Source: Clostridiales bacterium (GTDB lineage: Bacteria; Bacillota; Clostridia; Oscillospirales; Oscillospiraceae). Taken from it: DNA of 5,640 nucleotides. Location: contig JAQXNP010000106.1 in the NCBI GenBank assembly GCA_029098065.1, positions 1-5,640 of the forward strand, given 5' to 3'. Made by a program: the position numbers and the translations under genes. The notes beneath the pieces are model-generated. The model saw only the letters and a program-made list of their open reading frames with translations, made no database searches and was not told the DNA's origin. Every line of letters begins with the position of its first letter. Position 1 is the stretch's first letter. Positions 1-5,630 of this stretch are shown here, piece by piece.

Positions 1-2119
1 AGTACCGGCCCTTTTCCGCCAGCAGCTCCTCGTGGCTGCCCTTTTCCTGGATCTGCCCGTGCTCGATGACCACGATGCAGTCAGACTTGCGGACGGTGGA
101 CAGCCGGTGGGCGATGACGAATACCGTCCGTCCTTCCATCAGGGCGTCCATGCCCTTCTGGATCAGCGCCTCGGTCCGGGTATCGATGGAAGAGGTGGCC
201 TCATCCAGAATCATCACCGGTGGATCGGCCACGGCCGCCCGGGCGATGGCCAGCAGCTGCCGCTGGCCCTGGGACAGATTGGCCCCGTCCCCGGTGACCA
301 TGGTCTGGTATCCCTCGGGGAGGCGGCGGATGAAGGAGTGGGCCCCCGCCGTTTTGGCCGCGGCGATACACTCTTCATCGGTGGCGTCCAACCGGCCGTA
401 GCGGATATTTTCCATCACAGTGCCGGTGAACAGGTGGGTATCCTGAAGCACCGCGCCCAGGGCCTGCCGGAGGGAATTCTTGGCGATGGTCTGAACGTTG
501 AGGCCGTCAAAGGTGATCATGCCGTTCTCGATCTCGTAGAACCGGTTGACCAGGTTGGTAATGGTGGTTTTGCCCGCGCCGGTGGAGCCCACAAAGGCGA
601 TCTTCTGGCCCGGGTTGGCGTAAACTGAGACGTCGTGGAGCACCCGCTTGCCGGGAACATAGGAGAAGTCCACATGCTGGAACCGCACTGCACCCCGCAG
701 CTCGGTCAGGTAGTAGTCCTCCCCGGGCACATTGCGCACCTTGCCCCGGATGAGGTGGAGGGAAACCGCGCCGTCGGGGCCGGGATATTTCCAGGCCCAG
801 CCGTGGCCGGCCAGGGCGGACACATCCTCCGCCGGGGCAAAGGTCCCGTCAGGGGAAATAGTGCCCCACACCGGTGCGTCGGAGAGGGCGTCGGGATCCA
901 GGATCCGCCAGCCGTCTCCGTCCCGCTCCGCCTGGCCCAGCTCGGTGAGTTCCTCTCCGTTCCGGAGGATGGGAACCAGCCGGACGCCCGCGTTCTTGGG
1001 CGTCTTCCAGGCCCAGACGGCCTCCTTGGTGCCGTCGGTGCGCTCCCGCAGGGCGCCGTTGGCATCCTTGTGGGCGGGAACCAGGATAATCTTCCCCTCG
1101 TCGGTCTCGGGCTGAGTGTCCATGACCTCGAAGATCCGCTCGGCGCCGGCCAGGGCGGAGAGCAGCGCGGTCATCTGCTGGGATATCTGGTTCAGGGGCT
1201 GGCCCACCTGCTTGGAATAGTTGAGGTAGACCACCAGCCCGCCCAGGTCAAAGCCCTGGAGAACAGACAGCAGGCCTCCCGCCGCCGCGGTGAGGGCATA
1301 GCTGATGTTCATCAGATTGCCCGACACGGGCATGATCATGGTGGCGTAGAAGTTGGCCTTCTGAGCCACGTCCCGGTAGGTCTCATTGAGCACTTTGAAC
1401 TCGGCCTTGGCCTGCTCCTCGTGGGTGAAGGCCTTGACCACCTTCAGCCCCTCGATCATCTCCTGAATGTTGCCGTTGACAGCGCCCAGAGCGGCCTGCT
1501 GCTTCTGGTAGAACTTCCGGCTCCGGCCCCCCAGCTTTTTGAAGAGGGTCATGGTCACCGTCAGCACCACCAGCGTCACCAGAAACAGCTTCCAGTTGAT
1601 GAAAAGCATCATGGCCACCAGCCCCACAAACATGAGGCAGCTGGACAGCATGGACACCACGCTCTGCTCCAGAGCGGTCTGGACGTTGTCGGCGTCATTG
1701 GTGAAGCGGCTCATGAGCTCGCCGTGGGGATGTTTGTCAAAGTAGCTCAGAGGCAGATCCTGGAGCCTGTCGAACAGGTCCTGCCGCAGGCGGTTGACCC
1801 CCCGCTGGGCCAGCCGCACCATGGTGGCCGACTGGCCGTAGGTGGCCAGGCAGCCCAGGAGGTAGACTGCCACCAGCTTCAGAATGGCCCTGCCCAGCCC
1901 GGCGAAATCGGTGCAGCCCGACCAGATGAAGTTGTTGATGATGCCCCGCATCATATAGGAGCCGCCCAGATTGGCGACCACGGAGATCAGCAGACAGGCC
2001 AGCACCAGCAGCAGGGGCAGGGGGCTGCGGGTGAGGTAGCCCAGCAGCCGCCGGACGGTCTTGCCCATGTTTTTGGGCTTTTGGTATCCCCCTCTGGGGG
2101 GACGGTTGGGTCCCGGCAT
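1..2119 (-). CDS. ABC exporter half-transporter, catalytic subunit of a heterodimer (LmrD/BmrD/TM288-like), 3' end cut by window
   Basis: Fused membrane and ATPase subunit of a type IV (multidrug-type) exporter in the cytoplasmic membrane; 706 codons are visible with no stop before the window edge. The membrane domain covers about residues 30-325, with hydrophobic stretches near 34-57, 75-93, 155-174, 178-193 and 262-287. The ATPase domain starts near residue 474. It has Walker A GSTGAGKTT at 511-519 (K517), Q-loop Q559, signature LSQGQ at 615-619, Walker B VMILDEA from 635 with catalytic E640, and switch H671. The last visible residues (HEELLAEKGRYY) are normally close to the C-terminus, so perhaps 10-25 residues are missing. 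The start ATG shares one base with the upstream transporter stop (TAATG), implying translational coupling; a G-rich but weak ribosome site precedes it. Odd points are the signature LSQGQ instead of LSGGQ and an extra segment of about 110 residues between the domains, annotated separately. Family and heterodimer role are secure; the substrate is unknown, with drugs, lipids or peptides all possible. Confidence 0.95.
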   Translation of the reverse strand, partial: MPGPNRPPRGGYQKPKNMGKTVRRLLGYLTRSPLPLLLVLACLLISVVANLGGSYMMRGIINNFIWSGCTDFAGLGRAILKLVAVYLLGCLATYGQSATMVRLAQRGVNRLRQDLFDRLQDLPLSYFDKHPHGELMSRFTNDADNVQTALEQSVVSMLSSCLMFVGLVAMMLFINWKLFLVTLVVLTVTMTLFKKLGGRSRKFYQKQQAALGAVNGNIQEMIEGLKVVKAFTHEEQAKAEFKVLNETYRDVAQKANFYATMIMPVSGNLMNISYALTAAAGGLLSVLQGFDLGGLVVYLNYSKQVGQPLNQISQQMTALLSALAGAERIFEVMDTQPETDEGKIILVPAHKDANGALRERTDGTKEAVWAWKTPKNAGVRLVPILRNGEELTELGQAERDGDGWRILDPDALSDAPVWGTISPDGTFAPAEDVSALAGHGWAWKYPGPDGAVSLHLIRGKVRNVPGEDYYLTELRGAVRFQHVDFSYVPGKRVLHDVSVYANPGQKIAFVGSTGAGKTTITNLVNRFYEIENGMITFDGLNVQTIAKNSLRQALGAVLQDTHLFTGTVMENIRYGRLDATDEECIAAAKTAGAHSFIRRLPEGYQTMVTGDGANLSQGQRQLLAIARAAVADPPVMILDEATSSIDTRTEALIQKGMDALMEGRTVFVIAHRLSTVRKSDCIVVIEHGQIQEKGSHEELLAEKGRY
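710..1087 (-). other. Extra segment between membrane and ATPase domains of the catalytic ABC subunit, with two WAWK motifs
   Basis: After the usual linker start EVMDTQPETDEG (residues 331-342), most exporters of this family reach the first ATPase strand within about 20-30 residues, as the partner subunit does (residues 311-336). Here that strand (GAVRFQHVDFSY, from 476) comes about 135 residues later. The additional residues, roughly 345-470, are polar and rich in Gly, Asp and Pro, with no hydrophobic helix, so they are predicted to be cytoplasmic. WAWK occurs at 369-372 and at 441-444, each followed by x-P and by Gly six residues after the Lys, then by a hydrophobic L-x-x-I/L pattern. This suggests a duplicated small beta-type unit. 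The reading frame stays open and codon use looks like the flanks, so it is part of the protein. From memory, some clostridial homologues carry a shorter linker with a single WAWK-type motif just before the ATPase domain. If so, the first copy is the unusual one. No function is known to me. Confidence 0.75.
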
Positions 2120-3852
2120 TATTCACCCACCCCCTCTTGCTGAGATTGATAGATTTCCTGATAGATCGGATTGCCCGCCAGCAGCTCCTCGTGGGTCCCC
2201 TGACCGGCGATGTGGTCGTCATCCAGAATGAGAATCTCGTCGGCGTACTGCACCGAGGAGATCCGCTGGGCGATGATGATGACGGTGGTGTCCGCCAGAT
2301 TTTTCCGGAAGGATTCCCGGATGGCGGCCTCGGTGGCCGAGTCCACCGCCGAAGTGGAGTCATCCAGAATGAGGATGGCCGGCTTCTTCAGCATGGCCCG
2401 GGCGATGCACAGCCGCTGCTTCTGGCCGCCGGAGACGTTGACGCCGCCCTGGTCGATGCGGGTGTCGAAGCCGTTGGGGAAGGACATGATAAAATCATAG
2501 GCCTGGGCGTCTTTGGCGGCCTGGATGATCTCCTCCTCGGTGGCGTCCGGCTTTCCCCACAGCAGATTCTCCCGGATAGTGCCGGAAAATAGGACGTTGT
2601 TCTGGAGCACCATGCCGATGCGGCCCCGGAGTTCCTCCAGGGGATACTCCCGCACGTCCACCCCGTCCACCAGCACCGCGCCGCCGGTGACATCATAGAA
2701 CCGGGGGATCAGATTGACCATGGAGGACTTGCCGGTGCCGGTGCCGCCCACGATGGCCACAAACTGCCCCGGCTCCACAGTGAAGCTGATGTGGGAGAGC
2801 ACATCGTCCCCGGTGCCGGTGGCCTGGTACTTGAAGGACACATCCCGGAATTCCACCTTTCCCCTGGGCCGGGGAAGGGCGGCGGTCCGGGGTTCATCCT
2901 CGATATCGGGTTCGGTGTCCAGCACCTCCTGGATCCGGTGGGCGCAGGCCTGGGCCCGGGAGAGCTGGAGGAGGGACATGGCCACCATCATGACGCTCAT
3001 GAGGATCTGGGACAAGTAGTTGATGAAGGCCTGGAGCTGACCCAGGTCAAAGGTAGCCCCCATGACCATCCGGCCGCCGAAGTAGAGCACCGCCACGGTG
3101 GCGCCGTTCATGCACAGCATCATGATGGGCATGATGGTGACTATTTTCAGTCCGACGTTCAGGGCGGCATCCATCAGCTCATCATTGGATTTCTTGAACT
3201 TCTTCCGCTCGTAGTTTCCCCGGACAAAGGCCTTGACCACCCGGATGGCCACCAGGTTCTCCTGAAGGGTGTTGTTCAGCGCGTCGATTTTCCGCTGCAT
3301 GGCGTCAAACAGCTTGATGCACACCGACATGACGATGGCGATGATAATCACCATCAGGGGAATAACCACCGCCAGCACCAAAGCCAGCCTGGGGTTGAGC
3401 GCCACGCTGATGATCAGGGCGGCGATCAGCATCACCGGCGCCCGGACCAGCATCCGCAGGCCCATGTTCAGCATCATCACCATGTTGTTGACATCGTTGG
3501 TCATACGGGTGATAAGGGACGCCGAGGAGAACCGGTCGATATCCGCGAAGGAGAAGGACTGGATCTTGTCAAACAGGGCCTGCCGCAGATTCCCGCCGAA
3601 GCCCTGGCTGGCGAAGGTAGAATATTTCGCCCCCAGAACGCCGCAGGTCATGGAGAGGCAGGAGAGGATCAGCATGGCGGCGCCCAATTTGAAGATGTAG
3701 CTCACATCTCCGTTGGGGATCGCCGTATCCACGATCTCCGCCATGATCAGGGGCAGGATCATCTCGCAGACGACCTCCAGGATCATCATGACGGGAGACT
3801 TGATGGCCTCCTTTTTATAGCCTTGCAAATGGGTGAGAAAAATTTGAAGCAA
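2119..3852 (-). CDS. ABC exporter half-transporter, degenerate-site subunit of a heterodimer (LmrC/BmrC/TM287-like)
   Basis: This 577-residue membrane/ATPase fusion has the usual length for the family. Hydrophobic segments lie near residues 20-42, 52-74, 133-152, 156-178, 236-259 and 275-295. The ATPase domain has Walker A GGTGTGKSS at 369-377 (K375), Q-loop Q417, signature VSGGQ at 473-477 and Walker B ILILDDS ending D497-D498. It ends with IIIAQRISS, in which Q529 replaces the switch His. The Walker B Glu to Asp change (D498) together with the missing His marks the non-hydrolysing site known from TM287 and LmrC. In the dimer, its good VSGGQ would complete the partner's intact site, while its own poor site would face the partner's LSQGQ. 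The start is a TTG, two bases after the marR stop; it is chosen because AAAGGAGGG at 3861-3869 ends eight bases upstream and the next Met (residue 22) would remove membrane-helix sequence. The gene is cotranscribed with marR and the downstream transporter. Substrate unknown. Confidence 0.96.
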   Translation of the reverse strand: MLQIFLTHLQGYKKEAIKSPVMMILEVVCEMILPLIMAEIVDTAIPNGDVSYIFKLGAAMLILSCLSMTCGVLGAKYSTFASQGFGGNLRQALFDKIQSFSFADIDRFSSASLITRMTNDVNNMVMMLNMGLRMLVRAPVMLIAALIISVALNPRLALVLAVVIPLMVIIIAIVMSVCIKLFDAMQRKIDALNNTLQENLVAIRVVKAFVRGNYERKKFKKSNDELMDAALNVGLKIVTIMPIMMLCMNGATVAVLYFGGRMVMGATFDLGQLQAFINYLSQILMSVMMVAMSLLQLSRAQACAHRIQEVLDTEPDIEDEPRTAALPRPRGKVEFRDVSFKYQATGTGDDVLSHISFTVEPGQFVAIVGGTGTGKSSMVNLIPRFYDVTGGAVLVDGVDVREYPLEELRGRIGMVLQNNVLFSGTIRENLLWGKPDATEEEIIQAAKDAQAYDFIMSFPNGFDTRIDQGGVNVSGGQKQRLCIARAMLKKPAILILDDSTSAVDSATEAAIRESFRKNLADTTVIIIAQRISSVQYADEILILDDDHIAGQGTHEELLAGNPIYQEIYQSQQEGVGE

Positions 3853-3853
3853 A

Positions 3854-4354
3854 CTAGGATCCCTCCTTTGATTCGGAAAGAGGACAGGAACATGAGCCGT
3901 CCTCCCCCAGGTTGTGCAGCATACGGATCAGAAGCAGGCTCAGACAGTCCTGCTCTTCCCGGGTAAAACCGGCCAGCATCCGCCGGTCCACCGCCCGGAA
4001 CGCGTCTCCGCACTGATCCACCGCCCGGCGGCCTTTTTCGGTAAGGGTCACCCGGTTGCGCCGGGCATCCCGCTCATCGGTGCTCCGTTCCACATAGCCG
4101 CCGCGTTCCATGGATTTGAGAGACATTGCCACTGTGGCGGGGGATAATCTCATCTGCTGGGCCACCTCACGCTGAGAATAGGTCTTTCCCTCTTCCTCCC
4201 CCCGGAGGATCGTCAGCAGCATCATGGGTGAACCCAAATCGCCCAGTCCCCGGGCGGCCTGCTCCTCCATCACCCGCCGGCGGTGGGCCTGATGGAGACC
4301 ATGAAACAGGGCACTGAGCTCATCTTTACAATACACGGCCTCATCTCCAATCAT
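3854..4354 (-). CDS. MarR-family transcriptional regulator
   Basis: This 166-residue protein has the length and layout of MarR repressors, which bind palindromic DNA as dimers and release it on binding a ligand or on oxidation. The winged helix-turn-helix spans about residues 57-108: SQREVAQQM (60-68) and LSPATVAMSLKSMERGGYV (70-88) form the helices, and the wing is DERDARRNRVTLTEKG, with the family's D-x-R-D-x-R pattern at 93-98. Flanking helices (10-35 and 110-150) would form the dimer interface. The C-terminus holds a CSC motif (C155, C157), with other cysteines at 9, 115 and 137. An in-frame ATG at 4375 would give 173 residues, but it lies at the predicted transcription start. The ATG at 4354 has AGGG five bases upstream, so I prefer it. 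Sitting first in an operon with an ABC efflux pair, this regulator probably controls that operon and itself. The inducer cannot be read from sequence. Confidence 0.93.
   Translation of the reverse strand: MIGDEAVYCKDELSALFHGLHQAHRRRVMEEQAARGLGDLGSPMMLLTILRGEEEGKTYSQREVAQQMRLSPATVAMSLKSMERGGYVERSTDERDARRNRVTLTEKGRRAVDQCGDAFRAVDRRMLAGFTREEQDCLSLLLIRMLHNLGEDGSCSCPLSESKEGS
3861..3869 (-). promoter_or_regulatory. Ribosome binding site fixing the TTG start of the first ABC gene
   Basis: AAAGGAGGG on the minus strand lies inside the last codons of marR, eight bases before the TTG at 3852. The near-perfect match and spacing decide the non-ATG start and suggest that ribosomes finishing marR can reinitiate on the transporter. 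Confidence 0.88.
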
Positions 4355-4361
4355 TCGTACC

Positions 4362-4388
4362 CTGATAATCAGCATACTTACGTAGTAT
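4362..4388. promoter_or_regulatory. Candidate MarR operator: two inverted repeats over the marR -10 and start site
   Basis: Two short perfect inverted repeats lie side by side: ATACT-TACGT-AGTAT at 4374-4388, covering most of the -10 box and the predicted start site, and CTGAT-A-ATCAG at 4362-4372, in the leader just downstream. MarR proteins typically bind 15-20 bp AT-rich palindromes in such positions, so this is a plausible autoregulatory operator. Binding by this MarR is inferred only; the arms are just five bases each. Confidence 0.5.
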
Positions 4389-4412
4389 ACGACAGCGGAT
4401 ATCAGATTTCAA
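4384..4412 (-). promoter_or_regulatory. Sigma-A promoter of the marR-ABC operon
   Basis: On the minus strand, TTGAAA (4407-4412) and TATACT (4384-4389) are separated by exactly 17 bases, each one or two mismatches from consensus. Transcription should start near 4376-4378, leaving a leader of about 22 bases before the ATG at 4354. Confidence 0.85.
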
Positions 4413-4433
4413 GTATAAATTGTAAACGTTTTA

Positions 4434-4445
4434 GAACGGATGTTT
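4434..4445. promoter_or_regulatory. Putative LexA (SOS) box overlapping the lexA -35
   Basis: GAACGGATGTTT fits the Firmicute SOS box core GAAC-N4-GTTC with one mismatch in the last base. Its final two bases are the first two of the -35, so bound LexA would block RNA polymerase. lexA autoregulation through such boxes is established in Bacillus and clostridia; assignment here rests on match and position. Confidence 0.72.
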
Positions 4446-4472
4446 GACATTTTTTCTGTTGTATGTTACAAT
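4444..4472 (+). promoter_or_regulatory. Sigma-A promoter of lexA
   Basis: A perfect -35 TTGACA (4444-4449), a 17-base spacer and TACAAT as -10 (4467-4472) form a strong promoter. Transcription should begin near 4479, about 25 bases before the lexA ATG. Its strength suits a gene held down by its own product. Confidence 0.9.
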
Positions 4473-4476
4473 ACAA
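4459..4476. repeat. 18-bp inverted repeat spanning the lexA -10
   Basis: TTGTAT (4459-4464) and ATACAA (4471-4476) are perfect reverse complements separated by GTTACA, enclosing the -10 box TACAAT. It does not resemble the GAAC-N4-GTTC type, so it may be a site for another dimeric regulator, or chance in an AT-rich promoter. Confidence 0.5.
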
Positions 4477-4503
4477 ACGCAGATCCAGATAGGAGGGATT
4501 TCC

Positions 4504-5115
4504 ATGCCCGCACCCCTGACGTCCAAGCAGGCCGAAATCTATGATTTCATCCTCCAGTACACCCGTGCCAACGGTTATCCCCCGTCTGTCCGGGAAATTG
4601 GCGCCGCTGTGAATTTGAAGAGTCCCTCTACCGTCCATTTCCACCTGAAAAAACTGGAGGCTGAGGGGTATATCCAGAAGGCCGACGGCAAAACCCGGGC
4701 CATCACTCTCCCGCGGGAGGCCGTGGCGGAGGAGCTGGATGGACACGCCGACCAGATTCCCGTGGTGGGCGATGTGGCCGCCGGTTCCCCCATTCTGGCC
4801 CAGGAGTGTGTGGAAGAATATCTGACCTTTGACACCGGCGGACGGGTGGGGGAAGATTTTGCCCTCCGGGTCCGGGGCGAATCCATGCTCTATGCCGGCA
4901 TCCTGCCGGGCGATCTGGTGGTGGTCCACCGGCAGGAGCATTTTCACAACGGAGACATTGTGGTAGCCCTCTTTGAGGACGAGGCTACTGTCAAGACCTA
5001 TCAGATGAAAAACGGCCACTTATGGCTCATGCCGGAAAACCCCGATTACCAGCCCATCGACGGCGATGGCTGCGCCCTTCTGGGGCGGGTGACGGCGGTG
5101 GTCCGGCGGTATTGA
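4504..5115 (+). CDS. lexA: LexA, SOS-response repressor and self-cleaving serine peptidase
   Basis: LexA represses DNA-damage genes until RecA filaments on single-stranded DNA stimulate it to cut itself. The 203-residue product has the normal length. The N-terminal winged helix (about 1-69) shows the family's opening LTSKQAEIYDFI, then GYPPSVREIG (24-33) and the recognition helix SPSTVHFHLKKLEAEGYI (40-57). The cleavage site is A93-G94 within VAAGSP. The catalytic dyad is S127, in RGESM (124-128), and K164, in EATVKTY. The Ser-Lys spacing of 37 equals that of E. coli LexA (119 and 156). The start is the ATG at 4504, with AGGAGG at 4491-4496 seven bases upstream; a longer in-frame TTG at 4444 falls in the -35 box and is rejected. 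All key residues are present, so the protein should be functional. It probably represses itself and the small gene downstream. It is divergent from the marR-ABC operon. Confidence 0.98.
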   Translation: MPAPLTSKQAEIYDFILQYTRANGYPPSVREIGAAVNLKSPSTVHFHLKKLEAEGYIQKADGKTRAITLPREAVAEELDGHADQIPVVGDVAAGSPILAQECVEEYLTFDTGGRVGEDFALRVRGESMLYAGILPGDLVVVHRQEHFHNGDIVVALFEDEATVKTYQMKNGHLWLMPENPDYQPIDGDGCALLGRVTAVVRRY

Positions 5116-5131
5116 AAAGGAGGTCACTGGT

Positions 5132-5395
5132 ATGGCGGTAGACGTGGAGCAGCTGACCCAGGCGGGTCAGCGGTACATCAAAAAAATGGATCTGGAGGAT
5201 ATGGCGGCGCTGAAGCTTTGCCTTCTGGCCACCGGAACGCTGGCCGGGCTTTCTCTGAAGGGCCGGTTTGCCCGCCGTCTGGCGGCAGTCGGCTGTTCCT
5301 TTCTGGCCGCGGGACTGGCGGTGCCTCTGGTAACCCAGTATCTGGATGAGCTGGACCAGACGCCTTCCGCTCCGGAGTCCTTGAACGAAAACTGA
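5132..5395 (+). CDS. Small two-helix membrane protein of unknown function, in operon with lexA
   Basis: This 87-residue protein is not one I can assign to a characterised family. A perfect AAGGAGG at 5117-5123 lies eight bases before the ATG, and the gene starts 16 bases after the lexA stop with no promoter visible between, so it is probably cotranscribed with lexA. Residues 1-23 are polar. Residues about 25-42 (hydrophobic, Leu/Ala/Gly) and 50-71 are likely membrane helices joined by a strongly basic turn KGRFARR (43-49). The tail (72-87) is acidic and Pro/Ser-rich. By the positive-inside rule the basic turn would be cytoplasmic, with both ends outside. Because it is expected to share the LexA-controlled promoter, induction by DNA damage is a reasonable inference. 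It has no LysM or SulA-like feature that would mark it as a YneA- or SulA-type division inhibitor. Coding is well supported by ribosome site, spacing and terminator. Confidence 0.85.
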   Translation: MAVDVEQLTQAGQRYIKKMDLEDMAALKLCLLATGTLAGLSLKGRFARRLAAVGCSFLAAGLAVPLVTQYLDELDQTPSAPESLNEN

Positions 5396-5414
5396 CAGAC
5401 AATCACCACATGAG

Positions 5415-5453
5415 AAAACCGACGGAGACAGCTCTTGTCTCCGCCGGTTTTTT
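5415..5453 (+). terminator. Intrinsic terminator of the lexA operon
   Basis: CGGAGACA (5423-5430) pairs perfectly with TGTCTCCG (5436-5443) around a five-base loop. After one A/C mismatch, CCG pairs with CGG and AAAA with TTTT; six T residues (5448-5453) follow. It lies 20 bases after the small gene's stop. The A-tract on the left gives a four-T run on the other strand, so weak bidirectional use is possible. Confidence 0.93.
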
Positions 5454-5513
5454 ATCATCTGAACTTTCTGCTCTCCATTACCGCCAGCTCATCGCAGCGG
5501 TTGTTATATTTTG

Positions 5514-5539
5514 CCCCACCCGGCTCCCGCCGGGCGGGG
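5514..5539. repeat. GC-rich hairpin
   Basis: CCCGGC (5519-5524) pairs with GCCGGG (5529-5534) around TCCC. After one A/C mismatch, CCCC (5514-5517) pairs with GGGG (5536-5539). A pyrimidine-rich CCCCTCTCTTTTCC follows on the plus strand, but there is no clean T-run, so I do not call it a terminator. Confidence 0.7.
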
Positions 5540-5557
5540 GCCCCTCTCTTTTCCTAT

Positions 5558-5586
5558 TTCATGGCCGGAATGAATCCGGCCATGAA
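5558..5586. repeat. Perfect 12-bp inverted repeat with 5-base loop
   Basis: TTCATGGCCGGA (5558-5569) and TCCGGCCATGAA (5575-5586) are exact reverse complements around ATGAA. There is no T-run on either side, so it resembles a palindromic intergenic repeat or RNA-processing stem more than a terminator. Confidence 0.85.
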
Positions 5587-5613
5587 GAACTCTCCGCTTC
5601 GCTCCGAGATTCA

Positions 5614-5630
5614 CGGCGCTTTTCGCGCCG
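5614..5630. repeat. Short hairpin CGGCGC-TTTTC-GCGCCG
   Basis: Perfect six-base arms (5614-5619 and 5625-5630) flank a five-base loop. It is the third stem-loop within about 120 bases and lies ten bases from the window edge, so a larger structure could be truncated here. Confidence 0.65.

Noticed and set aside
635..2143. Long plus-strand open frame of 502 codons across the catalytic ABC gene
   Set aside because: It is opposite a full set of ABC exporter motifs, is rich in His, Gln and Gly without domain pattern, and has no ribosome site. It is open only because of the codon bias of the real gene.
1737..2363. Minus-strand open frame bridging the two ABC genes
   Set aside because: It is an out-of-frame shadow in the same strand, Pro/Arg-rich, and the two real frames already explain the DNA through the TAATG overlap.
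2791..3966. Histidine-rich plus-strand open frame of 391 codons across the degenerate ABC gene
   Set aside because: It is antisense to a well-supported membrane domain; the His-rich look comes from ATG/ATC-rich codons (Met, Ile, Asp) read in reverse.
4444..4503. Upstream TTG start giving a longer LexA
   Set aside because: The TTG is part of the -35 box, so it would not be in the mRNA; the ATG at 4504 has a strong AGGAGG.
4402..5019. Minus-strand open frame antisense to lexA
   Set aside because: lexA has all its catalytic residues in the opposite frame; this one has no ribosome site and no recognisable domain.
5027..5458. Minus-strand open frame through the end of lexA and the small membrane gene
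   Set aside because: It begins inside the terminator stem region and runs antisense to two genes with good ribosome sites; the sequence is Arg/Ser/Pro-rich shadow.
5514..5556. Second terminator after the lexA operon
   Set aside because: The stem is strong but is followed by mixed C/T instead of a T-run, and a complete terminator lies 60 bases upstream.
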